This document shows positions 49,785-59,238 of a stretch of DNA of 64,000 bases, piece after piece. The translations under genes and the position numbers were made by a program. This stretch comes from CAWCAL01 sp963695075 (lineage in GTDB: Bacteria; Actinomycetota; Acidimicrobiia; Acidimicrobiales; CAWCAL01). Location of the stretch: assembly GCA_963695075.1 (NCBI GenBank), contig CAVOFR010000007.1, positions 1,178,001 through 1,242,000 of the forward strand. Reading direction: 5' to 3'. The notes beneath the pieces were generated by a model. The model made no database searches and had not been told where the DNA came from. It was given only the letters and a program-made list of their open reading frames with translations. Positions within the stretch are counted from its first letter, which is position 1; every line of letters begins with the position of its first letter.

Positions 49785-50879
49785 TCAGATGCGGGCGAGG
49801 GCCAGGTCGGCCACCCGCTGGCGGTGCAGGCCCGAGTAGCCGAGCATCAGATCGTTCTGCTTCGCCCGCCGGTAGTGGAGGTGGGCGTCGCACTCCCAGG
49901 TGAACCCCACCGCTCCGTGGATCTGGATGGCCTCGGCCGCGACGAAGTTGGCCGCTTCGGGGACGTACGACGCGGCCATGGCGGCCGCCTCGGCCCGGAT
50001 CGGGTCGTCGGTGTCGCTGGCCCATGCGGCGTAGTGGGTTCCGACCCGGGCGAGCTCGACCCGGTGGAGCATGTCGACGGTCTTGTGCTTGATGACCTGG
50101 AAACGGGCGATCGGTCGGCCGAACTGCTCGCGGACCTTCGCGTACTCGACGGCGAGCTCGAGGGTCCGCTCGGCCGAGCCGATGAGCTCCGAGCACAGCG
50201 CCACGCGGGCATCGTCGGCGATACGGCGCCAGAGCTCGGTCTGGTCGCCGTCGGGTCCCACCGGCACCGCTGGGGTGCCGTCGAGCGCGAGCCGGGCGAG
50301 CCGGCGTGTCTTGTCCCAGGCCGGCACGGTCTCGGCGTCGTGTTCGGTGAGCTCGAACGTGCCCAATCCCTGCGGGGTGCGCGCCACCACGAGGATCCAG
50401 TCGGCGGTCTCGCCGTCGATCACCGTGGGTTTGAGTCCGGTCAGGAGCCACCGGCCGTGACGGCGCACGGCGCGGGTGGTGATCCGATCGACGGGGTCAC
50501 CGTGGCCGAGCTCGTCGAGGGCGACGGTCCCACGTGTCTCGCCCGACGCGAGCTGGCGAAGCCGATCGTCCGATCCGAGGAGGGTCGCGGCCCGCGTGGC
50601 CAGCACGCTCGAGGAGAAGAACGGGCCCGGGAAGGGCAGTCGGCCCATCTCCTCGAGCACCACGGAGAGATCGACCATGCCAAGGCCCAGACCGCCGTGC
50701 GTCTCGGGGATCAGCAGGCCGGGCCAGCCGAGGTCGACCATCCGGGTCCAGACCGTCTCGGAGAACCCGGCCCGGTCCTCGAGCATGGCTCGGACGTGGC
50801 CTTCGGCGGCGCGGTCGTCGAGGAACGAACGCACGCTCTGCCTCAAGGCGTCCTGTTCCTCGGAAAACGTGAACTGCAT
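49785..50879 (-). CDS. Acyl-CoA dehydrogenase
   Basis: 364-aa dehydrogenase of the shorter FadE type common in heteromeric actinobacterial enzymes. Conserved C-terminal text VREQFGRPIARFQVIKHKTVDM and EAIQIHGAVGFTWECDAHLHYRRAK matches the alpha-like subunit. The conserved Arg/Asp region for FAD is partly different from the canonical SEPGAGSD loop, as expected for subunits with incomplete sites. It is 60 bases downstream of the LAL-type regulator, on the same strand. Confidence 0.88.
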   Translation of the reverse strand: MQFTFSEEQDALRQSVRSFLDDRAAEGHVRAMLEDRAGFSETVWTRMVDLGWPGLLIPETHGGLGLGMVDLSVVLEEMGRLPFPGPFFSSSVLATRAATLLGSDDRLRQLASGETRGTVALDELGHGDPVDRITTRAVRRHGRWLLTGLKPTVIDGETADWILVVARTPQGLGTFELTEHDAETVPAWDKTRRLARLALDGTPAVPVGPDGDQTELWRRIADDARVALCSELIGSAERTLELAVEYAKVREQFGRPIARFQVIKHKTVDMLHRVELARVGTHYAAWASDTDDPIRAEAAAMAASYVPEAANFVAAEAIQIHGAVGFTWECDAHLHYRRAKQNDLMLGYSGLHRQRVADLALARI

Positions 50880-50939
50880 GATTCCTCGTCGCGACCCTAC
50901 ACAAGCGGCCCTTCCGGCCGGTGCGTCGGGGCCTGCTCC

Positions 50940-53645
50940 TCAGACCTCGAGGTCGGCGAGCACCCGCCCGAGGTCGTCGCGGCGGTTGATGCCGAGCTTC
51001 GCGTAGGCCATGGCCAGATGGTTCTCGGCGGTGCGGACCGACACGACGAGTCGTTCGGCGATCTCCTTGTTGGCGAGACCCTCGCTCGCCAGCTCGGCGA
51101 CCTCCCGCTCGCGACGGGTGAGCGTCCGTCGCTGTTGGAGCAACGGCACCGTGCGTGCCTCGGGGCAGCGAGCGGTGAGGTGGGCGGCGCGGGCCGCGGC
51201 ACTCCGGGCCCGGCCGTCCCGCCGAGCCCGTAGCAACCGGGTCGCCTGCGACGCCGCCTCGGCGGCATACAGCACGTATCCGAGCTCGTCGAAGGCGTCG
51301 GCCACCGTCCGGAGGCCATCCGGATCCTCGTCGGCCACGGCCTCCGCGTGGCGATGGAACAGCGGGATGAGCGCACCGCCCAGCTCGGCCGAGAGCTCGG
51401 CGAGCGGGGCCACGGAGTGGTCGGCCGCGCCGATGCGGACGAGGTCGTGGAAGAGCACGGACGACCAGACGAACGCTTCGTCCTCCACGCCCCTGCGGGC
51501 GCCGGCGAGGAAGGCATCGGATGCGTCGTCGAGTCGACCCGACTGGGCGAGCAGCCACCCGTGAGCATGGGCGATCGAAGGGGACGGCAGTCTCGGTGAC
51601 GGGGTGAGCCTGGGTTCGTATCGATCCCAGACCTGCTGGGCCTCCTCGAGCCTTCCCGTGTAGGCGGAATTGACGATGTGGATCAGCACGCCGAGCGGAA
51701 TCAGCTCGAGGGGGTCGGCGGCCTCGCCGAGGTCGAGGGCCTGGGCCCCCAGGGCGTATGCCTCGTCGAGTCGGCCCCGCTTCTCCAGCGTCGTCGCGAG
51801 GGCGATCTGGAAGGCCGGGAGGAACTCGGCTCGGTTCCGGCGGTCGACGCACAGCTGGAGGGACCGGGTCAGGAGCTCTTCGGCGTCGCGGATTCTTCCG
51901 CTGTAGGCGTAGATGCTGAAGCTGGCCAGTTCGAGGAGCGCCTCGAGATGGGGTGTCGGGTCGTCGATGCTGTCGCGGACCCGCCAGGCCTCTTCCAGCT
52001 CGGCGATGCCCTGGTCGAGCGGCCCGCTGACGCCGCGAGCCCAGGCGACCATCGCATGGGCCCGCAGCCGTACGTCGGCCGGCGACTCCAGGCTGTCCAG
52101 AAGGTCCGAACCCTGGCTCACGGCCGCTCGGAACCGCTGGCCGAGGCCGGAGAACTCCAGATCCATCAGGTCGAGCTGCGCCCGGAGGTCCGGGTCGGAA
52201 AGTCGCCGTCGCGTCTCGACCAGCACCTGCTCGGCGGCGTCGGTGTCGCCCTGGTCGTAGAACAGAGTGGTCGAGAGGGCGGCGGCGATCTGCACGAGGT
52301 CCTGCTCCCGGTGGGCGATCCGGAGCGCATCCGACAGGATGAGCTGGGTCTCCTCGGCATGGCCCGTACGGCGCAGCGCCTTGCCGAGCAACAGCAGGCC
52401 TTCGTTGTCGCCCTCGTCGACGGCGGAGCGGGCCAGCTCGACGGTGGCCTCGGCGTCGCCCGACCGCCACGCTCGACCGGCCGCTCGCCCATACGCTCCG
52501 AGCGGCGGAGCGGCGCCGAGCAGTCGGTGGAGCCGTACCAAGGCGATCGGGTCGAGCTTCTCGAGGTCGCCCGGCGTGAGCATCGGGATCAGCGCCTCGG
52601 CGATGGCCCGTACCTTTGCCTCTCCGCACAGCTGGGCGACCGACGGTGTGTTGAGCACCGGACCCAGTCTGACGAGATCCTCTTCGACGACGATCTCGCC
52701 GGTGAGCTCGAGGCGTGAGATCGCGTCGACTCCCGAGATGGTGGCGGCGACGCCGAGCGGGAGTGTTCCCGCGGCGGCGATCCACTCGATCGCCCGGCGT
52801 TCGTCGGCGCTGTGGGCGAGCAGGGCACTCCGGGTGACTTCGCACAGGCGAGGCGAAGGGGTCACGGGGCCGCTGAGGCCCCAGGCGGTCATGTGCCGCA
52901 CGAAGAGGCCGTCGGAGTCCGCCGTTCGGAGCGCTTCGGCGAGGGCGAACGGATTGCCGGCGCAGAAGTCGGAGAAGGCATCGACGGTGTCCTGGCTGAC
53001 CGGGGCGCGCAGGTGCCCTTCGATGATGGTGCGGATGTGGTCGGCGTCGAGCGATGCGAGCTCGAACGCCTCGACCGTGCCGTCGGTGAGGAGGTCGTCG
53101 AGGGGAGCGGGGAGGAGCGTGCCCGTGCGCAGGGAGATGACGTGCAGGGTCCGGCCGGCCCGGACGGAATGGGCGATGCCCGCCGCGGTGGCGTCGTCGA
53201 ACCGGTCGGCATCGTCGGCGAGCACGACCGCGCGCGGCCCATCGGCCGGGGAGGCCAGGGCTTCGGCCGCGGCCCGGTGGGCCGAGAGCGGGGCGATCGG
53301 ACCGTCGCCGAGGTGCGGTTCGGGCAGGAGGTCGATCATGGCTCCGAAGGGCGTGTCGGACATGCCCGAGGCGCCGTCGACCCGGTGAACGGTGTGGCGA
53401 CGGTGGGTTGCGACGGCAGCGAAGTGGTCGAGGACGGTGGTCTTGCCCGAGCCGCGGTGGCCGCGGAGGATGATCAGGCCGGGCCCGTCGGGCCCGAGGG
53501 CGTCGGTGAGCTCGGCCAGGATCGCGGCACGACCGGGAGGCGCGGGGCGTCGCCCGGATCCGTTCGCCTCGTCGTCCTTCCGAAGAACTCCCACCCGGAC
53601 ACGGTACTGCGTAGGAGCGCCTGAGATATAGGTGGAAATGGTCAT
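50940..53645 (-). CDS. LAL-type LuxR-family transcriptional regulator
   Basis: 901-aa large ATP-binding regulator: N-terminal STAND/AAA-like ATPase with Walker A RGHRGSGKTT (residues about 61-70), a long TPR-like helical region (residues about 300-800), and a C-terminal LuxR HTH (LTRREREVAELASEGLANKEIAERLVVSVRTAENH region). MalT-like activators have this design. The ATG at 53645 has no clear ribosome-binding site; downstream GTG codons near 53598 are possible starts. It precedes the acyl-CoA dehydrogenase and may control it or the divergent dehydrogenase at 53731. Confidence 0.88.
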   Translation of the reverse strand: MTISTYISGAPTQYRVRVGVLRKDDEANGSGRRPAPPGRAAILAELTDALGPDGPGLIILRGHRGSGKTTVLDHFAAVATHRRHTVHRVDGASGMSDTPFGAMIDLLPEPHLGDGPIAPLSAHRAAAEALASPADGPRAVVLADDADRFDDATAAGIAHSVRAGRTLHVISLRTGTLLPAPLDDLLTDGTVEAFELASLDADHIRTIIEGHLRAPVSQDTVDAFSDFCAGNPFALAEALRTADSDGLFVRHMTAWGLSGPVTPSPRLCEVTRSALLAHSADERRAIEWIAAAGTLPLGVAATISGVDAISRLELTGEIVVEEDLVRLGPVLNTPSVAQLCGEAKVRAIAEALIPMLTPGDLEKLDPIALVRLHRLLGAAPPLGAYGRAAGRAWRSGDAEATVELARSAVDEGDNEGLLLLGKALRRTGHAEETQLILSDALRIAHREQDLVQIAAALSTTLFYDQGDTDAAEQVLVETRRRLSDPDLRAQLDLMDLEFSGLGQRFRAAVSQGSDLLDSLESPADVRLRAHAMVAWARGVSGPLDQGIAELEEAWRVRDSIDDPTPHLEALLELASFSIYAYSGRIRDAEELLTRSLQLCVDRRNRAEFLPAFQIALATTLEKRGRLDEAYALGAQALDLGEAADPLELIPLGVLIHIVNSAYTGRLEEAQQVWDRYEPRLTPSPRLPSPSIAHAHGWLLAQSGRLDDASDAFLAGARRGVEDEAFVWSSVLFHDLVRIGAADHSVAPLAELSAELGGALIPLFHRHAEAVADEDPDGLRTVADAFDELGYVLYAAEAASQATRLLRARRDGRARSAAARAAHLTARCPEARTVPLLQQRRTLTRREREVAELASEGLANKEIAERLVVSVRTAENHLAMAYAKLGINRRDDLGRVLADLEV

Positions 53646-53730
53646 GGGGTGAGTAGGCCGTCGGGCCGCGACTCACCCCCGTGTGGTCTCGTCGGACCAG
53701 CGACCGGACCGCGCACTACGATCCCAGGGA

Positions 53731-54936
53731 ATGGATTTCGCCTACAGCCCGGAGGACGTCGCGTTTCGCGAGCAGCTCCGCTCGTGGCTCGAGAAGAACC
53801 TGCCTCCCTTCCTGGAGCGGTGGGCCGAATCCGAGTCGCTCGAGGGCAGCGGCGGGATCATGGCGTCGATGGAGCGACGTCGGGCCTGGCAGCGTGCGCT
53901 CAACGACGGGGGATGGGCCGCCATCACCTGGCCCGAGGAATGGGGCGGGCGCGATGCCACGGTGACCCAGTCGGTGATCTACAGCGAGGAGATGGCCCGG
54001 GCCCGCACGCCGGGTATCTACAACGCCAACGGCCTGTGGCAGATCGGTCCCATGATCATCCAGTGGGGGACCGACGAGCAGAAGAACCAGTGGGTGCCCA
54101 ACATCCTCAACGCCGACGACCACTGGTGTCAGGGGTTCACCGAGCCCGAGGCGGGGTCCGACCTGGCGAACCTCCGCACCATGGCCATCGCCGACGGGGA
54201 CGACTACGTCCTGAACGGACAGAAGACCTGGATCTCGAGTGCCCAGCTCGCCAGGTGGGGACTGTTCCTGGTCAGGACCGATCCCACCTCGATCGAACGC
54301 GGGGCAAAGCACGAGGGCATCACGGCGCTGATCATCGACATGGAGACTCCCGGCATCACGGTCCGGCCGATCAAGGACCTGGCCGGCGAGGAGATGATCT
54401 GCGACGTCTTCTTCGACGATGCCCGTCTGCCGCGGTCCCACCGACTCGGCGACGAGGGTGAGGGCTGGTTGGTGGCCATGGGCACCCTCGGCCACGAGCG
54501 GGTCGGCACCGCCGGCCTGGCCATCGCCATGCGCGAGGATCTGGACAACCTCGTCAATCTGGCGCGTGCCGAGAACCCGCAGGCGCTCGAGGATCCCGGG
54601 ATCCGTGAGCGGATCGCCCGGACCCACATCGACATCGAGTACACGCGGTTGCTCAACTACCGCGCCCTGTCGAAGATCCTCAAGGGCGAGAAGACCTGGC
54701 CCGAGGTCCCGCTGGCCAAACTCCAGTGGAGCCACCTGGCCCAGACGATCGCCGAGCTCGCCGTCGACATGCTCGGCCCCGCCGGGATGCTGTCGAAGGG
54801 TGGCCCCGACGCGATCGACGGCGGCCAGTGGAACCGCCTGTACCTGTTCCAGCGCTATACGTCCATCGGCGCCGGCACCACCGAGGTGCAGAAGAACATC
54901 CTGGCCGACCGTGCCATCAAACTCCCCCGCAAGTAG
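53731..54936 (+). CDS. Acyl-CoA dehydrogenase
   Basis: 401-aa acyl-CoA dehydrogenase. FAD/substrate loop QGFTEPEAGSDLANLR, NGQKTWISSAQ, and C-terminal GAGTTEVQKNILADRAIKLPR are intact, so a full catalytic subunit is likely. ATG at 53731 directly follows AGGGA. Divergent from the LAL-type regulator with 85 bases between starts, a usual place for a shared control region. It converges with a thiolase 32 bases away. Together these suggest an inducible beta-oxidation step. Confidence 0.9.
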   Translation: MDFAYSPEDVAFREQLRSWLEKNLPPFLERWAESESLEGSGGIMASMERRRAWQRALNDGGWAAITWPEEWGGRDATVTQSVIYSEEMARARTPGIYNANGLWQIGPMIIQWGTDEQKNQWVPNILNADDHWCQGFTEPEAGSDLANLRTMAIADGDDYVLNGQKTWISSAQLARWGLFLVRTDPTSIERGAKHEGITALIIDMETPGITVRPIKDLAGEEMICDVFFDDARLPRSHRLGDEGEGWLVAMGTLGHERVGTAGLAIAMREDLDNLVNLARAENPQALEDPGIRERIARTHIDIEYTRLLNYRALSKILKGEKTWPEVPLAKLQWSHLAQTIAELAVDMLGPAGMLSKGGPDAIDGGQWNRLYLFQRYTSIGAGTTEVQKNILADRAIKLPRK

Positions 54937-54968
54937 CCACCCCGACCGGTTCGCACCTGACCCATCGC

Positions 54969-56159
54969 TCAGCTCGCCAGCCGTTCGATGATGGTGACGT
55001 TGGCCTGGCCTCCGCCCTCGCACATGGTCTGGAGGCCGAAGCGGCCCCCGGTCGCCTCGAGGTGGTTGAGCAGCGTCGACATGATGCGGACGCCGCTGGC
55101 ACCCAGGGGGTGGCCCAGCGCGATCGCTCCCCCGCGAGGGTTGAAGCGGTCGGGGTCGATGGCGAACTCCTTCTGCCAGCGCAGTGCGACCGCGGCGAAC
55201 GCCTCGTTGCACTCGACCGCGTCGAACTGGTCGATCGACATGCCCGATCGGTCCAGGGCCCGGCGAGTGGCCGGATTGGGGGCCGAGAGCACCAGGACGG
55301 CGTCGTCGGCGGCGACGGTCAAGTGGACGAACCGGGCCCGGATGGGCAGCCCCAACGTCTCGGCCGTTTCCCGGTCGGCCACCAGCATGGCTGCCGCGCC
55401 GTCGGACATCTGCGATGAGTTGCCGGCGGTGATGGCCGGGGCGATGGACGGGTCCCACCTGGCTGCGCTCTCGAGCCCGGCCAGCCCCTCGACGGTGGTG
55501 TCGGGCCGGATGCCCTCGTCGGTGTCGATGATCTCCCCGGTTTCGCGGCCGTCGTCGTCGCGACGGGGAACCGGGAGGATCTCGGCGGCGAAGTGCCCGT
55601 TGCGGGTGTTCTCCGCGGCCCGCCGCTGGCTCTCGGCCGCGTAGGTGTCCATGTCCAGCCGGGAGATACCCTCGCGGTCGGCGAGAACCTGGGCCACCTC
55701 GAACTGGGTCAGGAGCTGACCGTCGCAGGCGGCCAGGAAGTCGGGGCTGAACGGCCCCAGCCCGCCGCTGGCGTTGGCGGCCATCGGGGCGCGGGTCATC
55801 GACTCGACCCCGCAGGCGATCGCCAGATCGTACGACCCGGCGAGGACCCCCTGGGCCGCGAAGTGGGCGGCCTGTTGCGAGGAGCCGCACTGGCGGTCGA
55901 CCGAAGTTGCGGGAACGCCCTGCGGGAGGCCGGCGGCCACCCAGGCGTTGCGGGTGACGTTGCAGCCCTGCTCGCCGACCTGGGTGACGTTGCCTCCGAC
56001 CACGTCGTCGATACGTTCGGGATCCACCCCGGTCCGCTCGAGCAGGCCGCTCAGGGTGAATCCGAGCAGGTCGGTCGGATGCCACCCACCGAGCACACCC
56101 TTGCGCTTGCCGATCGGGGTGCGGACCGTGTCGACGATGACCGCTTCTCGCTGCTCCAC
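54969..56159 (-). CDS. Acetyl-CoA acyltransferase (thiolase)
   Basis: 396-aa classical thiolase with all three catalytic elements: DRQCGSSQQA (nucleophile Cys near 90), GHPLGASG (His) and MCEGGGQAN (second Cys). N-terminal VDTVRTPIGKRKG and NEAFAA are also family hallmarks. It catalyses the last step of beta-oxidation or acetoacetyl-CoA formation. GTG start at 56159 follows GAGGAGG by five bases. Divergent from the adenylate cyclase and convergent with an acyl-CoA dehydrogenase. Confidence 0.93.
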   Translation of the reverse strand: MEQREAVIVDTVRTPIGKRKGVLGGWHPTDLLGFTLSGLLERTGVDPERIDDVVGGNVTQVGEQGCNVTRNAWVAAGLPQGVPATSVDRQCGSSQQAAHFAAQGVLAGSYDLAIACGVESMTRAPMAANASGGLGPFSPDFLAACDGQLLTQFEVAQVLADREGISRLDMDTYAAESQRRAAENTRNGHFAAEILPVPRRDDDGRETGEIIDTDEGIRPDTTVEGLAGLESAARWDPSIAPAITAGNSSQMSDGAAAMLVADRETAETLGLPIRARFVHLTVAADDAVLVLSAPNPATRRALDRSGMSIDQFDAVECNEAFAAVALRWQKEFAIDPDRFNPRGGAIALGHPLGASGVRIMSTLLNHLEATGGRFGLQTMCEGGGQANVTIIERLAS

Positions 56160-56242
56160 GATTGCCTCCTCGGGCCCGTGCCGGGGCCGACGCGGCCTCC
56201 TGTAGCCTGACGCCGCGTGAGTCTAGGAGGGGGTCGAGCCGC

Positions 56243-57346
56243 GTGACGTCCGACGTTGACCGCTTCGTCGCGGCGGGGCTCTACGACCCCGGACAGCCCC
56301 ATGCCGAACAGCGGCTGACGCTGCTCCGACGGTTGATCGTGGCCGGGCACGATCTCGACGAGATGGTCGACGTCGACAGGAGCGGGTGGCTGCCCGGCCT
56401 GGTGTTGGAGGATCTGCGAGACAGCTTCGCGACGATGACCGGCCGAGAGGTCGGCGAGGCCGTCGACCAGCCGCTCGATGACCTCGAGGCCTACTGGACC
56501 GCCAACGGTCTACCGACCCCCGATCCGGACGAGCTGGCGTACACCCCCGAGGACGTGACGATGTTCGCCGCCCTTCGGGAGCTGCGTGACAGCATCGGAC
56601 CCGACGGTGCCTATCCGCTCCTACGGGTGGTTGGATCGTCGTTCGCCCGCATCTCCGACGCGGTGATCTCGATGTTCGACATCGCCCTGTCGGCTTCGGT
56701 GGGAGACGATGCCGGGGATCTCGAGGTGGCGGCGGCTCTGCTGACCGTGGCCGAGCAGCTCGACGAGACCGAGCCGGCGCTGACTCGGATTCTCGAACAC
56801 CATCTCAACGCAGCCGTTCGGCGGTGGCGGATGGCGAAGTCGGCGGGCGAGGGGAGCGAACTGGTTCGGTACGCGGTCGGATTCGTCGACCTCGTCGGAT
56901 ACACGCGGCTCACCAGAGCGCTGGGTGCCGCCGACCTGGCCGGTCTGCTCGCCGAATTCGAGGCGGCCGCGTTCGCATCGGTAGCCGCACACGATGGACG
57001 CGTCGTCAAGCTGATCGGTGATGAAGTCATGTTCGTGACCCACGATCCCGTGGCCGCGTGCGACGTGGCCATCCGGCTGATCGAGTGGTTCGGGCTCCGG
57101 GGCGCCGAGCCCAGAGGCGGCGTGGCGGTCGGGACCGTGGTCAGTCGCGGCGGCGACTTCTTCGGCGAGCCGGTGAACCTCGCGGCCCGGCTCTGCGACG
57201 TCGCGGTTCCCGGTGAGGTGCTGGTCACCGAAGAGGTGGCCGCCGGAGGCGCACCGTGCGAACCGGCGGGACGTCGGCTTCTCAAGGGGTTCGACGAACC
57301 GGTCCGGACCTTCTCGGTGAGTCGGGTCGAGGAACGCGGCCCGTGA
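56243..57346 (+). CDS. Class III adenylate cyclase with Rv1264-like regulatory domain
   Basis: 367-aa cyclase that makes cAMP. The N-terminal 200 residues look like the Rv1264-type pH-sensing regulatory domain (YTPEDVTMFAALREL, GSSFARISDAVISMF). The C-terminal cyclase domain keeps metal Asp216 (VGFVDLVGYTRLT), substrate Lys and metal Asp260 (VVKLIGDEVMF) and the transition-state Asn/Arg in EPVNLAARL. GTG at 56243 lies nine bases after GGAGGGGG. No transmembrane helix, so cytosolic. It is not in an operon; the pH-linked regulation is inferred from the family. Confidence 0.9.
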   Translation: MTSDVDRFVAAGLYDPGQPHAEQRLTLLRRLIVAGHDLDEMVDVDRSGWLPGLVLEDLRDSFATMTGREVGEAVDQPLDDLEAYWTANGLPTPDPDELAYTPEDVTMFAALRELRDSIGPDGAYPLLRVVGSSFARISDAVISMFDIALSASVGDDAGDLEVAAALLTVAEQLDETEPALTRILEHHLNAAVRRWRMAKSAGEGSELVRYAVGFVDLVGYTRLTRALGAADLAGLLAEFEAAAFASVAAHDGRVVKLIGDEVMFVTHDPVAACDVAIRLIEWFGLRGAEPRGGVAVGTVVSRGGDFFGEPVNLAARLCDVAVPGEVLVTEEVAAGGAPCEPAGRRLLKGFDEPVRTFSVSRVEERGP

Positions 57347-57369
57347 GCCGGCTGACGGACCGGACCGCG

Positions 57370-58569
57370 TCAGGCCGTGACGCGGAGCTCTTCGAGACCG
57401 CGCAGGATGAAGTGCTCGCGGTAGTGGGGCTCGGCCTCGACCTGGATGTCCGGGGCCCGCGCCGCCAGCGCCGACAGCGCGACCTGGCCCTCGAGTCGAG
57501 CCAGTGACGCTCCCAGGCAGTGATGGGCGCCGTGGGAGAACGTCAAGTGATGGTTGTCCTCGCGGCTGATGTCGAACCGGTCGGGATCGTCGAATCGCTC
57601 GGGATCGCGGTTGGCCGCCGCCAGGAGGGTGACCACGGACTGTCCGGGCTCGACCAGGTGGCCGCCCACCTCGGTCGGCTCGGTCGCGATACGACCGGTG
57701 AGATGCACCGGTCCGTCGAAGCGCAGGATCTCCTCGACGGCAGAGCCGATCAGGTCGGGCCGGTCGATGAGCCGTTGCCATTGGTCGCGGTGGTCGAGCA
57801 ACGCCCACACACCATTGCCGATCAGGTTGGTCGTGGTCTCGTGTCCGGCCACGAACAGCAGTATCAGGTTGGCCCGCAGCTCCTCGTCCGACAGGACGGC
57901 TCCCTCGTCCCGCAGGTTCAGGAGATGACTCAGCAGGTCGTCACCTCGGTTCGCGGTGCGCTCCTCGATGAGTCCGTTGAAGTAGTTGAGGAGCTGCATG
58001 AAGGCGACGAGGCACACGTCGAGCTCCTCGGGCGTGAGCAGGTCACCGTCGAGGGACCGCGACGCGTCGGCGGACCAGGGCCCGAGCATCTCCCGGTCGG
58101 CCTCCGGGACACCGACCAGGTCGCCGATGATGGTCACGGGCAGATGGAAGCCCAGGTCGTGGACGACGTCGAACGACCCCGCGCCGAGCAGCTCGTCGAG
58201 CCGCCCGTTCACGATGGACTCGGCGCTCGTCCGAAGGCGTTCGACCGCGCGCGGTGTGAAGAGGCGGTGGAAGATCCGGCGGATCCGCGTGTGGTCGGGA
58301 GGATCGAGAAACAGCAGCGTGTTGACATCGCCGGTCTGCGCGAGCTGATCACGGAGCGACGTGGAGTCCTCGGCCACCGGCGCTCGGGCGTTGGCCGGAT
58401 TCGCGCTGAACGTGCTGTTGCCCAGAATGTCGTAGCAGTCCGACCACCGCGTACAGAGCCAGTTGTCGCCGTCGGCGTTGTACCGGACCGGGCTCTCGGC
58501 TCGGAGCCGGTGGTATACGGGATGAGGGTCGGCGCGGTACTCGGGGGCGAACGGATCGATTTCAGCCAT
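57370..58569 (-). CDS. Cytochrome P450
   Basis: 399-aa bacterial class I P450. The I-helix acid-alcohol motif is AGHETTTN, the K-helix is EEILRF, and the heme loop is FSHGAHHCLG with the axial Cys at 351. Full length for the family with no redox-partner fusion, and no ferredoxin or reductase gene is adjacent. Probably hydroxylates a lipid, terpenoid or steroid in this lipid-metabolising neighbourhood. Same strand as a MaoC-type hydratase upstream (54-base gap), possibly an operon. Confidence 0.93.
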   Translation of the reverse strand: MAEIDPFAPEYRADPHPVYHRLRAESPVRYNADGDNWLCTRWSDCYDILGNSTFSANPANARAPVAEDSTSLRDQLAQTGDVNTLLFLDPPDHTRIRRIFHRLFTPRAVERLRTSAESIVNGRLDELLGAGSFDVVHDLGFHLPVTIIGDLVGVPEADREMLGPWSADASRSLDGDLLTPEELDVCLVAFMQLLNYFNGLIEERTANRGDDLLSHLLNLRDEGAVLSDEELRANLILLFVAGHETTTNLIGNGVWALLDHRDQWQRLIDRPDLIGSAVEEILRFDGPVHLTGRIATEPTEVGGHLVEPGQSVVTLLAAANRDPERFDDPDRFDISREDNHHLTFSHGAHHCLGASLARLEGQVALSALAARAPDIQVEAEPHYREHFILRGLEELRVTA

Positions 58570-58623
58570 CAGACGCCCCCTCGGTCAGGTCCTTCGGCCA
58601 CCGTATCCCACCCCGGTGGGTGA

Positions 58624-59136
58624 TCAGGCCCGGTGGATGAGGTTGAACCGCGTCGTCAACACCGGTTCGCCATCCGGATCGCACCAGGAGTCCTCGGTGA
58701 CGATGAACGTCATGACCCTGCCGCTGGAGGACTCGCGCGAATAGTGGTCGATCAGTCGACCCTCACCGTGCAGAACGTCGCCGGCGACGATCGGCCGGTG
58801 ATAGAAGAACTCCTGCTCGCCGTGCAGCACGAGCCCTCCCGACGCCATCAAGGGGCCGACGATCTCGGCCACCGGGCTCACCGGATCGTCGCCCGGCTGG
58901 TCTTCCTCGTACGCGCCCCACGGCTGCATGGCGAATCCGTATGTGGGTGGCGCCGGGATGGTGTCGAAGCCCGCCTCGGTGGCCGCGGGCTCGCGGCGGT
59001 AGATCGGGTTGCGGTCGGTCACCGCCATGGCGAAGTTGGACACCACTTGGCGTTCGACGTGGACCACCCCCCGCATGGTGGGCTTGCCGATCCACTCGCT
59101 GTCACCGATGACCTCGTAGGTCGGAGCGCCTGACAT
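58624..59136 (-). CDS. MaoC N-terminal-type dehydratase
   Basis: 170-aa hot-dog protein of the MaoC dehydratase N-terminal-like family: VSNFAMAVTDRNPIYRREPAA, then APPTYGFAMQPWG, and a hydratase-like basic/acidic core (HGEQEFFYHRPIVAGDVLHG). Members hydrate or dehydrate enoyl- and 3-hydroxyacyl-CoAs, often as half of a heterodimer, the other half being a MaoC such as the one at 28433 (not adjacent). Upstream of the P450 on the same strand. Confidence 0.85.
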   Translation of the reverse strand: MSGAPTYEVIGDSEWIGKPTMRGVVHVERQVVSNFAMAVTDRNPIYRREPAATEAGFDTIPAPPTYGFAMQPWGAYEEDQPGDDPVSPVAEIVGPLMASGGLVLHGEQEFFYHRPIVAGDVLHGEGRLIDHYSRESSSGRVMTFIVTEDSWCDPDGEPVLTTRFNLIHRA

Positions 59137-59207
59137 CCGAGATCCCCCTGGCTTTTCGAGAGCTACGCTGACGGCCCCGAGCCTTACACACGAGCCGGGA
59201 CACCGCG

Positions 59208-59236
59208 GTGAGCACGGTGCCTGACCCCGTGCTCAC
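59208..59236. terminator. Terminator-like hairpin after the sigma factor gene
   Basis: GTGAGCACGG (59208-59217) and CCGTGCTCAC (59227-59236) form a 10-bp stem with a nine-base loop. It begins two bases beyond the sigma factor stop in its direction of transcription and is separated from the MaoC-type gene start by about 70 bases. No T-tract. Confidence 0.65.
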
Positions 59237-59238
59237 TC

